A stretch of 64,000 bases of DNA from Spirochaetota bacterium. Lineage in GTDB: Bacteria > Spirochaetota > Brachyspiria > Brachyspirales > JACRPF01. The notes beneath the pieces are model-generated. The model was not told where the DNA came from. It ran no database searches and was given only the letters and a program-made list of their open reading frames with translations. A program made the position numbers and the translations under genes. The stretch lies in the NCBI GenBank assembly GCA_016214035.1, contig JACRPF010000007.1, positions 124,001 to 188,000 on the forward strand, read 5' to 3'. Shown here one piece after another: positions 54,216-62,773 of the stretch (its first letter is position 1; each line of letters opens with the position of its first letter).

Positions 54216-54839
54216 ATGTTTGAAGGAAAGACGGTTTTCGATATCCTCTCTATGGGGGGATTTACAATGTACATTCTCCTCGCCTGTTCCATTATAGCGG
54301 TAAGCATAACACTGGAACGGGTATGGCATTACCGTAAGGCAGGCAAGGTATCCCGCGCCATGTGCATGAAAACGGTACGTGAAAAGCTTGCCGCGAACGA
54401 CCGGAGCGGCGCATCTGAATACTGTGTAACTACAAAATCGCCCTTCGCACGCGTCGTCCACCAGGGACTCGGCGCCGGTGAGAATGAAAAGAACATCGAG
54501 GATGCGATGGCGCGGCAGGTAAGCGCGGAAACCGCCGATCTTGAACGTTGGACGAACATACTCGGGACGTTCGGCGGTACGGTGGTATATATCGGTCTTT
54601 TCGGCACGGTGATAGGCATCATCCGCGCATTCAAGGACATAGCGCTCACCGCATCGGGAGCGGGAGGCATGAGCATGGTCATCACCGGCATCGCCGAAGC
54701 GCTTGTCTGCACGGCAAGCGGCATTGCGGTGGCAGTGTATTCGGTCATCGCCTACAACATCATCGTAAAGCATATCGAAAAACAGCGTCTTGAGATGGAA
54801 CTTACGGCGAACGAAACGCTCTCGCTGCTCCGAAAATAG
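54216..54839 (+). CDS. exbB: ExbB/TolQ-family proton channel
   Basis: 207 residues with three membrane helices (about 12-32, 110-135, 155-178). The core signature GTFGGTVVYIGLFGTVIGIIRAF and the last helix ITGIAEALVCTASGIAVAV are typical of ExbB/TolQ/MotA channels. With ExbD it uses proton motive force to energise TonB. SD AAGGAG is upstream. First gene of an operon leading to the TonB-dependent receptor, which argues for ExbB rather than TolQ. Confidence 0.9.
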   Translation: MFEGKTVFDILSMGGFTMYILLACSIIAVSITLERVWHYRKAGKVSRAMCMKTVREKLAANDRSGASEYCVTTKSPFARVVHQGLGAGENEKNIEDAMARQVSAETADLERWTNILGTFGGTVVYIGLFGTVIGIIRAFKDIALTASGAGGMSMVITGIAEALVCTASGIAVAVYSVIAYNIIVKHIEKQRLEMELTANETLSLLRK

Positions 54840-54852
54840 GACGGGATAAATC

Positions 54853-55323
54853 ATGGGAATGCCGTCAAACGGAAATAAAAAACTTCTCGTGGATATCAAC
54901 ATCACGCCGTTCACCGACGTGGTGCTGGTGCTCCTCATCATCTTCATGGTCGCGACACCGCTCATCTATCAGAACACGATAAAGATCAATCTTCCCGCGT
55001 CGAAAACGCGCGAGGTCGATGAACGCCCGCGCAAGATCACCGTCATGCTCGACAAGGACGGCGTGGCATATGTGAACAATAAGCCGTATGCCATCACCAA
55101 CGAGGACGGCATCGAGGTGATGCAGAACCTCGTACACGGGCTCGTTGCGGGCACAACGGAATCAAGCCTCATCATCAAGGGCGATAAGGACACGCGGTAT
55201 GACTACATCGTTACGCTCGTTGACATCGCCAAACAGGAAAAGATAAAGCGCGTACTCCTTGAAACGAAAGCGGCAAATGCCGCAAAACCGGCAATACCGG
55301 TCGCGACGGAGAAAACGAACTGA
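54853..55323 (+). CDS. exbD: ExbD/TolR-family transport protein
   Basis: 156 residues. One membrane helix (residues ~15-38) contains the proton-relay Asp in ITPFTDVVLVLLIIFMV. The periplasmic domain has LPASKTREVDERPRKITVMLDKDG and ends with the usual DYIVTLVDIAKQ. It lies 13 bases after exbB and one base before tonB. Confidence 0.9.
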   Translation: MGMPSNGNKKLLVDINITPFTDVVLVLLIIFMVATPLIYQNTIKINLPASKTREVDERPRKITVMLDKDGVAYVNNKPYAITNEDGIEVMQNLVHGLVAGTTESSLIIKGDKDTRYDYIVTLVDIAKQEKIKRVLLETKAANAAKPAIPVATEKTN

Positions 55324-55324
55324 C

Positions 55325-55852
55325 ATGAGAAAACGTTTTCTAATTTTATCGGCTATACTGCACGCGGTGGTATTCGGCATCACCGCCATCGTCACGCAGG
55401 TGCAGCTCAGCAGCTACGTACCGATATCGGCGGCGAACTCGGTGCCGTTCATCAGTGTGGGCTCGAAAAGCGACGGGGATGATGAAGAACCTATCGAACG
55501 CACGTTGAAAATAACAAACATCGCTCCGGTGGAACAGAAACGTTCCGTATCCGCCGAGGGAGAATATTCACCGGCGGGCATCATGCAGGAAGTGCCTGTC
55601 GCCCTTGCGCCGATACGGCCCGCCTATCCCGACTACGCGCGACGCACCGGGCTTGAAGGAACGGTAACCGCGGAGCTTTTCATAGACGCCGCCGGCACGG
55701 TGCGGAAAGTGAACATCATACGGTCGCCGCATGAAACACTTTCAACCGCAGCCGAGAACGCATTACGCGCGACACCGTTCTCACCCGCACGCATCAACGG
55801 CGAAACGAGGAATGTACGGATGAGGATTAACGTAAGGTTTACACTAGAATAG
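55325..55852 (+). CDS. tonB: TonB-like energy transducer with very short linker
   Basis: 175 residues. An N-terminal anchor (residues ~4-26) is followed by a ~65-residue linker, acidic at first (SDGDDEEPIERTL) and without the long Pro-Lys/Pro-Glu repeats of classical TonB. The C-terminal TonB domain is clear (PDYARRTGLEGTVTAELFID, ALRATPFSPARINGE). It transmits energy from ExbBD to the receptor encoded next. The ATG at 55325 follows the exbD stop directly; the longer frame overlaps exbD. Confidence 0.85.
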   Translation: MRKRFLILSAILHAVVFGITAIVTQVQLSSYVPISAANSVPFISVGSKSDGDDEEPIERTLKITNIAPVEQKRSVSAEGEYSPAGIMQEVPVALAPIRPAYPDYARRTGLEGTVTAELFIDAAGTVRKVNIIRSPHETLSTAAENALRATPFSPARINGETRNVRMRINVRFTLE

Positions 55853-55878
55853 AAAAAATTTAGTATCGGAGTTTAAAA

Positions 55879-58236
55879 ATGAACGGATTGAAAAGGCCTC
55901 TAGGACACGTGTGCGCACTGATTATTATTTTCACAGCAGCGCTTCTGCCGTTATCGGTGACCGTCAACGTAAACGACGGCATAAAACAGGTGCCGGATGC
56001 TGCGGTGCTCATCAAAGAAACGGGCATTGAGAACTATTCAGACGCCCAGGGAAAAGCTGTCTTCAAGGACGTAAAGCCGGGAGTATACTCGATAACCGCA
56101 GTACTCGGCGGATTTGAAAAGAAAGAACTGTCACTCGCCGTGAGCAACAACACCAATGTATCGATCACACTGATCCCTGTCGTGATGCAGGCCCGCGACG
56201 TTACCGTGCGAGCCAAGCGCAATAAAGGAAGCGTAACCTCGCAGACGACAATACGAAAAGAAGACCTTTCGCGTACCACGCAGTCGTTCATGAACGACGC
56301 GCTCAAGGCGGTGCAGGCGATGCCCGGTGTCTCCACATCGGGTTCCACGTTCGACAGCAGGATGTACATACAGGGCGGCGGCGTCTATGAATGGCTGCCG
56401 ACGATAGACGGCACGTATGTAATCAATCCGTACCGCTGGGGCGGCAACACGTCGATGTTCAACCCGAACACGATAGAATCAATCGATCTGTATACTGCCG
56501 GATATCCGGCATCGTATGCGCAATGCCTCTCGGGCGTACTCGATGTGAAAACGCTCAATCCCGCGAGTGAAGGCTGGCACGGCATATTCGATCTATCCTC
56601 GGCTACCATGGAAGGAGTGCTCCGCGGGGCGTTCTCGTCGAATGTCCGCATGGTGGCAAGCGTTCGCGGCACGTTCTATGACTGGGTAGCACCGTTGTTC
56701 GTTAAAAACGGCAGCGGCATCCAGTTCCCGTATCTCTGGGACGGAATGCTGAAACTTATCTTCGACGTCACACCGCGCGATACGATAACGCTGCTCGGCA
56801 TGGGTTCGCTCGAAGGAATGAAATGGGACCTCGGGATTAACGCCGGCGACAACGGCGGACCGCCCGCGGGCATGAGCGGTAATTTTTTCTACCGCACCAT
56901 CAACGTCATCGCCAGCGCGGGCTATGAACACCGGTTCTCCGACAGCAACACGATAAAAGCGATTGCCGCGTTCACCCCGCAGATCACCGATCTCCGCACC
57001 ACCGGCAGCGGCGTCACCTGGCTCAATGACCTGTCATTCACCCAGTATGTGCTTGAAACGGGCGTTGACTGGCACTTCGGTGAACTTACCGGGCACCGGT
57101 TCTCGAGCGGTCTTGCGTCGTACTGGTTCAACGCCTTCGGCAGCATCGCCATGACGAATTACTGGATCAACGAGCTCGGCCAGTGGACGAACAACGGAAC
57201 AAAAACCACCTTTGACAAAATCAACGACTGGCTGTACGGCGCCGCATATGCCATGGACGATATCACCGTGGTCCCCGGCCTCATCATGCAGCTCGGGGCA
57301 CGGGGCGAATATTTCCTGCGCACGAAAGAATGGATAGCCGAACCGCGCGGCGGGCTCAAGATAGAAGCGACGAGTGATCTTGACATATTCCTTCGCGGCG
57401 GTCTCTATGCGTTCTATCCTTTCTCCATGCAGATGCTCGAAGGTAATACCGGCAACCCGGAGCTCAAAGCGGACAAAGCGATACACGGCATCACCGGTGT
57501 GGATTTCGCCAACGATATATTTACGGCACGTGTAGAGGGATTTTACAAACATTACTACGACATCGCCGAGAGCGATACCGTCGATCATTTCCGCAATAAC
57601 GGCGAGCGCAACATCTACGGCGGCGACATCTATCTCCAGAAAAAATCCGCATCGAACGACTGGATCAACGGTTGGGTTTCATACACCTACATCAACGGCC
57701 GCGAGCGCGTCACCAACCGTTCACCGGAGACGCCCACAGCGACCTACGAAGTTGCCGACGGGTTCTGGTTTACGCCGTCGTATGTGCGCGAACACACCGT
57801 CTCGGCGATTCTTGAACTCACCTACAGGAGCAACACCGTCACGCCGTATTTCAACTGGCTTGAAGGCTGGAAGATATCGTTCGACTTCCGCATGCTCTCG
57901 GGCAAACCCTACACGCCGGTGACCAATTACATCGCGCTCTATGTCCCCGGCTTCGGCACCAATTACCGCTTCATCAACGGAGAATATCTTTCCGAACGCA
58001 CACCGTGGACACAGAAGCTTGACCTCAAGATCACCATGCCGTATTCGCCGTTCTCGTTCCTGTCGCTGTTCGGCATCAATCTCAAGAACTCGTCGTACAT
58101 ATCGCTTCTGAACGTATACAATCACGAGAACATCGTGGACTATTACTACTACGTGAACAAGAGCGGCGACCTTACACGGACAGCGACGAAGGATTTCGGG
58201 TTCATGGTGCTGGGCGGGTTCAGGACGGAGTGGTAG
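55879..58236 (+). CDS. TonB-dependent receptor with carboxypeptidase-regulatory-like N-terminal domain
   Basis: 785-residue outer-membrane transporter. Signal peptide, then a CarboxypepD_reg/CNA-B-like domain (residues ~30-110; AVLIKETGIENYSDAQGKAVFKDVKPGVYSI). The plug domain follows (about 120-240; MPGVSTSGSTFDSRMYIQGGGVYE, NTIESIDLYTAGYPASY) and then a barrel of long aromatic-rich strands. No SusD partner is adjacent. Import of oligosaccharides released by neighbouring enzymes is the likely job; vitamin B12 or siderophore uptake cannot be excluded. Confidence 0.88.
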   Translation: MNGLKRPLGHVCALIIIFTAALLPLSVTVNVNDGIKQVPDAAVLIKETGIENYSDAQGKAVFKDVKPGVYSITAVLGGFEKKELSLAVSNNTNVSITLIPVVMQARDVTVRAKRNKGSVTSQTTIRKEDLSRTTQSFMNDALKAVQAMPGVSTSGSTFDSRMYIQGGGVYEWLPTIDGTYVINPYRWGGNTSMFNPNTIESIDLYTAGYPASYAQCLSGVLDVKTLNPASEGWHGIFDLSSATMEGVLRGAFSSNVRMVASVRGTFYDWVAPLFVKNGSGIQFPYLWDGMLKLIFDVTPRDTITLLGMGSLEGMKWDLGINAGDNGGPPAGMSGNFFYRTINVIASAGYEHRFSDSNTIKAIAAFTPQITDLRTTGSGVTWLNDLSFTQYVLETGVDWHFGELTGHRFSSGLASYWFNAFGSIAMTNYWINELGQWTNNGTKTTFDKINDWLYGAAYAMDDITVVPGLIMQLGARGEYFLRTKEWIAEPRGGLKIEATSDLDIFLRGGLYAFYPFSMQMLEGNTGNPELKADKAIHGITGVDFANDIFTARVEGFYKHYYDIAESDTVDHFRNNGERNIYGGDIYLQKKSASNDWINGWVSYTYINGRERVTNRSPETPTATYEVADGFWFTPSYVREHTVSAILELTYRSNTVTPYFNWLEGWKISFDFRMLSGKPYTPVTNYIALYVPGFGTNYRFINGEYLSERTPWTQKLDLKITMPYSPFSFLSLFGINLKNSSYISLLNVYNHENIVDYYYYVNKSGDLTRTATKDFGFMVLGGFRTEW

Positions 58237-58265
58237 GCGGCGAGCGCGGGACGCGCTTATCGTTC

Positions 58266-58437
58266 GGGGAGAGATATATTTCTTCGCACCGCGTATGCGG
58301 CTCAGCCGTCCTTCCGTGGACGGATTCGCCGCGATCGCGCCATCGTGGCGCTCGCTCATTTTTATCGCAAACTATTACTGCCGCAATGCGAGGTTATATT
58401 GATAATTAACGCGGTGCGAAGAAACACATCTCTCCCC
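58266..58437. mobile_element. 172-bp MITE-like element with 28-bp terminal inverted repeats
   Basis: The left end (58266-58293, beginning GGGGAGAGAT and ending TCGCACCGCG) and the right end (58410-58437) are inverted repeats, 26 of 28 identical. The inside is non-coding and holds nested hairpins such as CCGTCC/GGACGG near 58305. No transposase and no clear target duplication (at most TC) were seen. It lies after the TonB receptor gene. Confidence 0.6.
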
Positions 58438-58587
58438 TCACATTACGTGCTGGTGAAATAGATGGTGGTATTGTAATTCCATGTTATTGACATTCCAACG
58501 CTCGAACGCCGTTTTGTCTTCTGGTTTACAATTACTTGAATGTGAATGATTAAAAAGAGTATCGGCTTTCATCATTCAATAGGCGCA

Positions 58588-58616
58588 CTCCTTTCCCTGC
58601 ACAGCGGGGAAAGGAG
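58588..58616. repeat. Isolated 10-bp inverted repeat
   Basis: CTCCTTTCCC (58588-58597) and GGGAAAGGAG (58607-58616) with a nine-base loop. No T tract follows, so it is not an obvious terminator. The rest of 58438-58690 shows no gene or further recognisable signal. Confidence 0.45.
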
Positions 58617-58690
58617 CTGGAGAATAGGGGCGCAATCATAACCGTATCAGCACCGTCGCAGTCGAATCCGGCACTCAACCAGTCACACAT

Positions 58691-58942
58691 CCCCGTGGGG
58701 CGGTCACGCATCCCCGTGGGGCGGTCACGCATCCCCGTGGGGCGGTCACGCATCCCCGTGGGGCGGTCACGCATCCCCGTGGGGCAGTCACGCATCCCCG
58801 TGGGGCAGTCACGCATCCCCGTGGGGCGGTCACGCATCCCCGTGGGGCGGTCACGCATCCTCGTGGGGCGGTCATGCATCCCCGTGGGGCGGTCACGCAT
58901 CCCCGTGGGGTGGTCACGCATCCCCGTGGGGTGGTCATTCTT
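58691..58942. repeat. Tandem repeat: twelve 21-bp units
   Basis: Twelve contiguous units start at 58691 and every 21 bases to 58922. Each has a palindromic core CCCCGTGGGG followed by CGGTCACGCAT. Units 5 and 6 read CAGTC, unit 9 has CCTCG and CATGC, and units 11 and 12 have TGGTC. The unit length is a multiple of three without stops, giving spurious open frames on both strands. There are no spacers, so it is not CRISPR. Confidence 0.9.
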
Positions 58943-59005
58943 AATGATAGGGGTTCGCGTAATATAACGATCTTTTTCGCAATGCAACACCTTTTCGTAT
59001 ACAAC

Positions 59006-59068
59006 ATTGTAAGCCCGATGAAGAAACTGACGCGGCGCGCACGGAAGTGTATCCGTCCGGCTTACAAT
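59006..59068 (+). promoter_or_regulatory. Long inverted repeat in the leader of the 59090 gene
   Basis: ATTGTAAGCC (59006-59015) and GGCTTACAAT (59059-59068) form a perfect 10-bp stem, with an inner ACGGA/TCCGT hairpin (59041-59056). It ends 21 bases before the ATG. It may be a structured leader or the ends of a small inserted element. Confidence 0.5.
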
Positions 59069-59089
59069 AAAACAAAAAGGAGGCACTAT

Positions 59090-59476
59090 ATGCCTAAACT
59101 CAACGAACCGACGAAACGTGAATTCGCGCTCAGAATGCTCAACATCCTCGCGTCCAGCAACGATGTCGTGAAAGCAGCGGGAGTGGATGCCGTGGTAAAA
59201 ACAGCGATGCTCAGGACGCTTGTGGATGCAGCGTTTACAGCCGAAGATGCGCAGATCAGAATAACCGCCGACTGCCGGAATGCCACCGAGCTCTCGCGCA
59301 CCACCGCGGATGAAGCGTATGCGGCCGCATCGGGCGTGCTTGATATCATCGCCGGAACGGTCGGCAGAAACCATGCACTTTCCCGGAGACTGAGAAAGCT
59401 CAGAAAAGAGCTCTCACGGAATCCGCTGAAGACAACAACGGCAGACGGATCTATGACCGATACAAAGATTGCGTAG
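59090..59476 (+). CDS. Small helical protein of unknown function
   Basis: 128 residues, no signal peptide, mostly Ala-rich helices (VVKAAGVDAVVKTAMLRTLVDAAF, TADEAYAAASGVLDIIAGTV) with a basic stretch (RRLRKLRKELSR) before the end. Family not recognised. The ATG at 59090 has a strong SD (AGGAGG); the open frame runs upstream into the tandem repeat but that part is not credible. A terminator follows the stop. Confidence 0.7.
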   Translation: MPKLNEPTKREFALRMLNILASSNDVVKAAGVDAVVKTAMLRTLVDAAFTAEDAQIRITADCRNATELSRTTADEAYAAASGVLDIIAGTVGRNHALSRRLRKLRKELSRNPLKTTTADGSMTDTKIA

Positions 59477-59498
59477 CATGAGCATCGAATCACGTCAT

Positions 59499-59537
59499 CC
59501 CGGACGGAATATTATATCCCGCCCGGGTTTCTTATTT
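59499..59537 (+). terminator. Intrinsic terminator of the 59090 gene
   Basis: CCCGG-A-CGG pairs with CCG-C-CCGGG (59499 to 59527) and is followed by TTTCTTATTTTT. It lies 22 bases after the stop. Confidence 0.75.
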
Positions 59538-59546
59538 TTCCTGCAA

Positions 59547-61703
59547 TCAATAAGAGTTTGTTTTTCCCGATGCTTCGACGATCTTAATATTCCTCACAAA
59601 ACCATTCGTACTGATCATCATATTCTCAAACGTCTTCATGTTCGTTCCCAGAACCGTTACGTTATCGAAGGTGATATTCTCGATGGTATGTTCCGCGTCG
59701 GCACCGCGAATCGTCGTTATCGGGAAATGCGGCGCATCGAACAACTGTATATTCCTGAACGTGATGTTCCGCATATAGCCGGGTAGTTTCGTCTTTGAAT
59801 AAACGTTGGGCTTCACCTCGAGCTGGATGAAATCGACATTGCCGTTCACGAGTGCCTTCGACAGCGACTCGATGCGTATGTCGGTGAAGGTGACGTCATG
59901 TACGGTGCCGTTATCGCCCACGTGTATCGCGAGCGCGCGTGATTTGTGCGCGGGCTGACGAACATGCAGGATGTCGATGTTCGTGAACATTACATTGTAT
60001 ATATTATTGAGCACTTCGGTGCCAATGGTGAGCGGATGCGCGAGGTCGGTCCAGATGACGGCGTTCTCTGCGAGAATGTCGTGACAGTGCTGATCCTTCA
60101 CCTCGATGGCGAGTTTGAGCACGATGCCGTCGTCATAGCCGCGATAGAACACATCGGACACATGCACGCGCTGGCAGCCTACGATGTCGTTCTGGTCGGT
60201 GTTGCCGTCCTTGGCGATAACCTTAACATTGCGGATGCGTACATCATGCGACTTGCGATAGACGGTGCAGAACGTATCGGAGTCGAGAAAGGTGACGCCC
60301 TCGACGGTGAGATTGTTCGCATTCCATGCGGAGAGGCAGTGCCCCGTCGTGGGGTCCTTCTGATAATTATTGAACCGTGCCGCGGTATCCACAATGCCGC
60401 GGCCGCGCACGGTGACATTATCGCTGTCCCGGATGCTGATGCGTGAACGATAGAGATACGCACCGCCTGCGATATACACCGTCTGCCTGTTCGTCGGGGC
60501 AATGGCGATGTTTTCGTAATATCCGGGCGCGAAATAGATCACGCTGTCGTTGCTGCCGACCGGCGGATTTTTCTCGAGGGGATTGACGAAGATGATGATC
60601 GCATCGTCGATGCCGCCATTCAGTTCAACGATATATTTCCCCGGCCCGGTAATATCAAATTGTATCCTGCCGTCCGATAATTTCGGAGTTATCTTTTTGG
60701 ACAACGGACGCACTATAACAGACGTTACCGATATATCGGAAACGGCAACCGATATCGTCGCAGGCATATTGCAATCGATACCGCCGTGATACGCCGCACC
60801 GCCCCATACCGGTGTTGTGTAGAGCGGAATATCGTATGACTTCCCGCCTTTCATAAGAACCGCTTTTCTTCCCTCGAACACCGGCGAACCCTGCGGTGCC
60901 GGGTATGATCGTATATCGGCTGACGTTCTGTCTTCAAGGTCGTCGTAATTCCGGGAATGTTTATACGGCGCATTCGTTACGATGCGAAGCTCGGTCGTAT
61001 ACGCAGTCGATGCGGCCGGCATTGATACAGATGCCTGTACCGATGTTTGAACCGGTGCTGACAGAGACGCCGGCAACGCTTTTTCAGCGGCATCAGGATT
61101 CAGCACCGGCGCAAGCGGTTTGTCCGTGACGGCGTCCATATAGACAACGCCGCCGTCATCGAGTTTCACACTCGCGATGCCGAGGAATATGCGCGTGATG
61201 ACTGAAGGATCTATCTTCGTTTTCGTTCCCGGCAGGGAAAGTATATCACCCGCATTGAGCGCCACGGCGACATAACCGTCGGCCGCTTTACGGAAATCCT
61301 TCAGCTGCATCACTGCGTTCGCGCCCGGAGATTCAATGAGCAGATAAAAACTTCCCGACGCCGGGAGCTGGGGCGCCTTGAAATGGATATAGGCCGTGCC
61401 TTTGATGAGATTGAGCACACCGCGGGGAATATACATATCAAGCCGGACATAATCACCGGTGTTCTTCACATCGGTATGCCTGAACTTCAATCCCACAGCG
61501 GCATCGCCTTCTATCGCATGCTCCTTCGACTCCTTGATTGCAATTTCAAAGGATGTCTCCGGCGAACCTACCGCCTTGATCGTGATCGCGCCGGTGAGCG
61601 CATCGGCAGAAATTATAGTCGCGCCGGATACGGACCGTGTTGATGCGGCAGCGACCATGATTGCCGCACAGAGTATCGTTGTGAGAATTCGTTGTCTGCT
61701 CAT
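59547..61703 (-). CDS. Secreted GH28-like (polygalacturonase-type) beta-helix hydrolase
   Basis: 718 residues. Signal peptide (SVSGA). An N-terminal beta-sandwich (residues ~30-190) resembles a carbohydrate-binding module. A low-complexity linker (about 200-235) leads to an Ig-like part and then the beta-helix (about 380-700). The GH28 layout is recognisable though divergent: DGNTDQNDIVGC for the NTD motif and FYRGYDDGIVLK for the DD motif, with GIVDTAARFNNY before. A role on pectin-like or other uronate glycans is an inference; GH49-like dextranases share the fold. Confidence 0.72.
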   Translation of the reverse strand: MSRQRILTTILCAAIMVAAASTRSVSGATIISADALTGAITIKAVGSPETSFEIAIKESKEHAIEGDAAVGLKFRHTDVKNTGDYVRLDMYIPRGVLNLIKGTAYIHFKAPQLPASGSFYLLIESPGANAVMQLKDFRKAADGYVAVALNAGDILSLPGTKTKIDPSVITRIFLGIASVKLDDGGVVYMDAVTDKPLAPVLNPDAAEKALPASLSAPVQTSVQASVSMPAASTAYTTELRIVTNAPYKHSRNYDDLEDRTSADIRSYPAPQGSPVFEGRKAVLMKGGKSYDIPLYTTPVWGGAAYHGGIDCNMPATISVAVSDISVTSVIVRPLSKKITPKLSDGRIQFDITGPGKYIVELNGGIDDAIIIFVNPLEKNPPVGSNDSVIYFAPGYYENIAIAPTNRQTVYIAGGAYLYRSRISIRDSDNVTVRGRGIVDTAARFNNYQKDPTTGHCLSAWNANNLTVEGVTFLDSDTFCTVYRKSHDVRIRNVKVIAKDGNTDQNDIVGCQRVHVSDVFYRGYDDGIVLKLAIEVKDQHCHDILAENAVIWTDLAHPLTIGTEVLNNIYNVMFTNIDILHVRQPAHKSRALAIHVGDNGTVHDVTFTDIRIESLSKALVNGNVDFIQLEVKPNVYSKTKLPGYMRNITFRNIQLFDAPHFPITTIRGADAEHTIENITFDNVTVLGTNMKTFENMMISTNGFVRNIKIVEASGKTNSY

Positions 61704-61813
61704 GGTATGACCTCAGCTTCATTCATCATTCGTTATCAGTATAATCCGCTTTTCAATATATGTCTTGCACATTCCGGCATCTGCCAAAATAGCTGTAACG
61801 TATCAAGCGGCGG

Positions 61814-62710
61814 TCAGGCGAATGTACCCGGCGATGATTGATAATCCCGCGGCGATTGGCCCGTATACCGCTTGAAAATCCTTGTGAAATATTGACTCGA
61901 TGAAAACCCCGATGCGTAGGCGACTGAGGTAAGATCGCTCCCGCCGCGCCGTATCCTTTCGGCGGCGATACGCACACGCTCGCGCATGAGATATTCCTTC
62001 GGCGCCATGCCCGTCTCGCGCAGGAAACGATGCCGGAACCCTGACGGCGTCAGATTCGTCCGTGCCGAAAGCGCATCCACGTCGAACCGCTCGCACGCGT
62101 GTTTTTCAATATAGCTGCTGCTTAAGCGAATCTCCCGTGACAGCGGCCGCTGCTGCGGCGATGCCTCAGCGTCGAACAGCGCGATGAGCATGTCGGTGAT
62201 GCACATCCGATAGCGCAGCACCGCATAAGGGTCGCCACGATCGATGCGCCGTATACGGTTGAAGCATTCAAGCACACGCGGCCCCGCATAGAAACGCCGG
62301 CGCTTCATCGTACGTATCCCGCGGCCGAGTATTCGTGCGCTCTCAGGCTCTAACCCGGTAAGCGAACCGTCTTTTTCAAACCCGAGCATCAGCATGCATG
62401 CAACCGTGCGGGCATGTGTGCAGTACCCGTTCCCATGCCGTTCACCCGGCATGGCGATGAGCGCGTCATTCGCTGAAAGGAATTCAACGCCTCGTTCTGT
62501 GTGAAATACCATACGGCCCCGTGCTATGAAATGCATCTCGCAGGAATCATGCGCGTGGGAGATATGCGGCGGTTCGGGATGCTTAAGCTCGATTACCGTG
62601 CAGTACGGATAGACATGCGCGTATTTATGACGGCCGACACAGTAACTCGATTCGGTATTCCCCGACCTGTTTACTACGTGAAATGCCGTATACGGAGAAC
62701 TATTCTTCAT
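61814..62710 (-). CDS. AraC-family transcriptional regulator
   Basis: 298 residues. The N-terminal cupin domain (PPHISHAHDSCEMHFIARGRM, residues ~47-67) senses a ligand. The C-terminal double HTH (residues ~195-292; FDVDALSARTNLTPSGFRHRFLRETGMAPKEYLM and SVAYASGFSSSQYFTRIFKRYTGQSPRDY) binds DNA. It lies upstream of the GH28-like gene on the same strand with a 110-base gap, and is a candidate regulator of it. Confidence 0.9.
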   Translation of the reverse strand: MKNSSPYTAFHVVNRSGNTESSYCVGRHKYAHVYPYCTVIELKHPEPPHISHAHDSCEMHFIARGRMVFHTERGVEFLSANDALIAMPGERHGNGYCTHARTVACMLMLGFEKDGSLTGLEPESARILGRGIRTMKRRRFYAGPRVLECFNRIRRIDRGDPYAVLRYRMCITDMLIALFDAEASPQQRPLSREIRLSSSYIEKHACERFDVDALSARTNLTPSGFRHRFLRETGMAPKEYLMRERVRIAAERIRRGGSDLTSVAYASGFSSSQYFTRIFKRYTGQSPRDYQSSPGTFA

Positions 62711-62773
62711 TCAGATATTGTTTGTATATAATACGATTCAACAGCATGACCGGATGATGCATTGCATGCCCGA

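Noticed and set aside
54201-54965. 254-residue frame antisense to exbB
   Set aside because: ExbB motifs and operon spacing make the + strand the coding one; the antisense product is His/Arg/Tyr-rich with no fold.
58691-58942. CRISPR array
   Set aside because: Units are contiguous 21-mers without spacers, and no cas gene is present.
58550-59374. Repeat-rich proteins encoded on either strand across the tandem array
   Set aside because: The open frames arise because 21 is a multiple of three and the unit lacks stops. There is no SD, and one frame overlaps the real gene at 59090.
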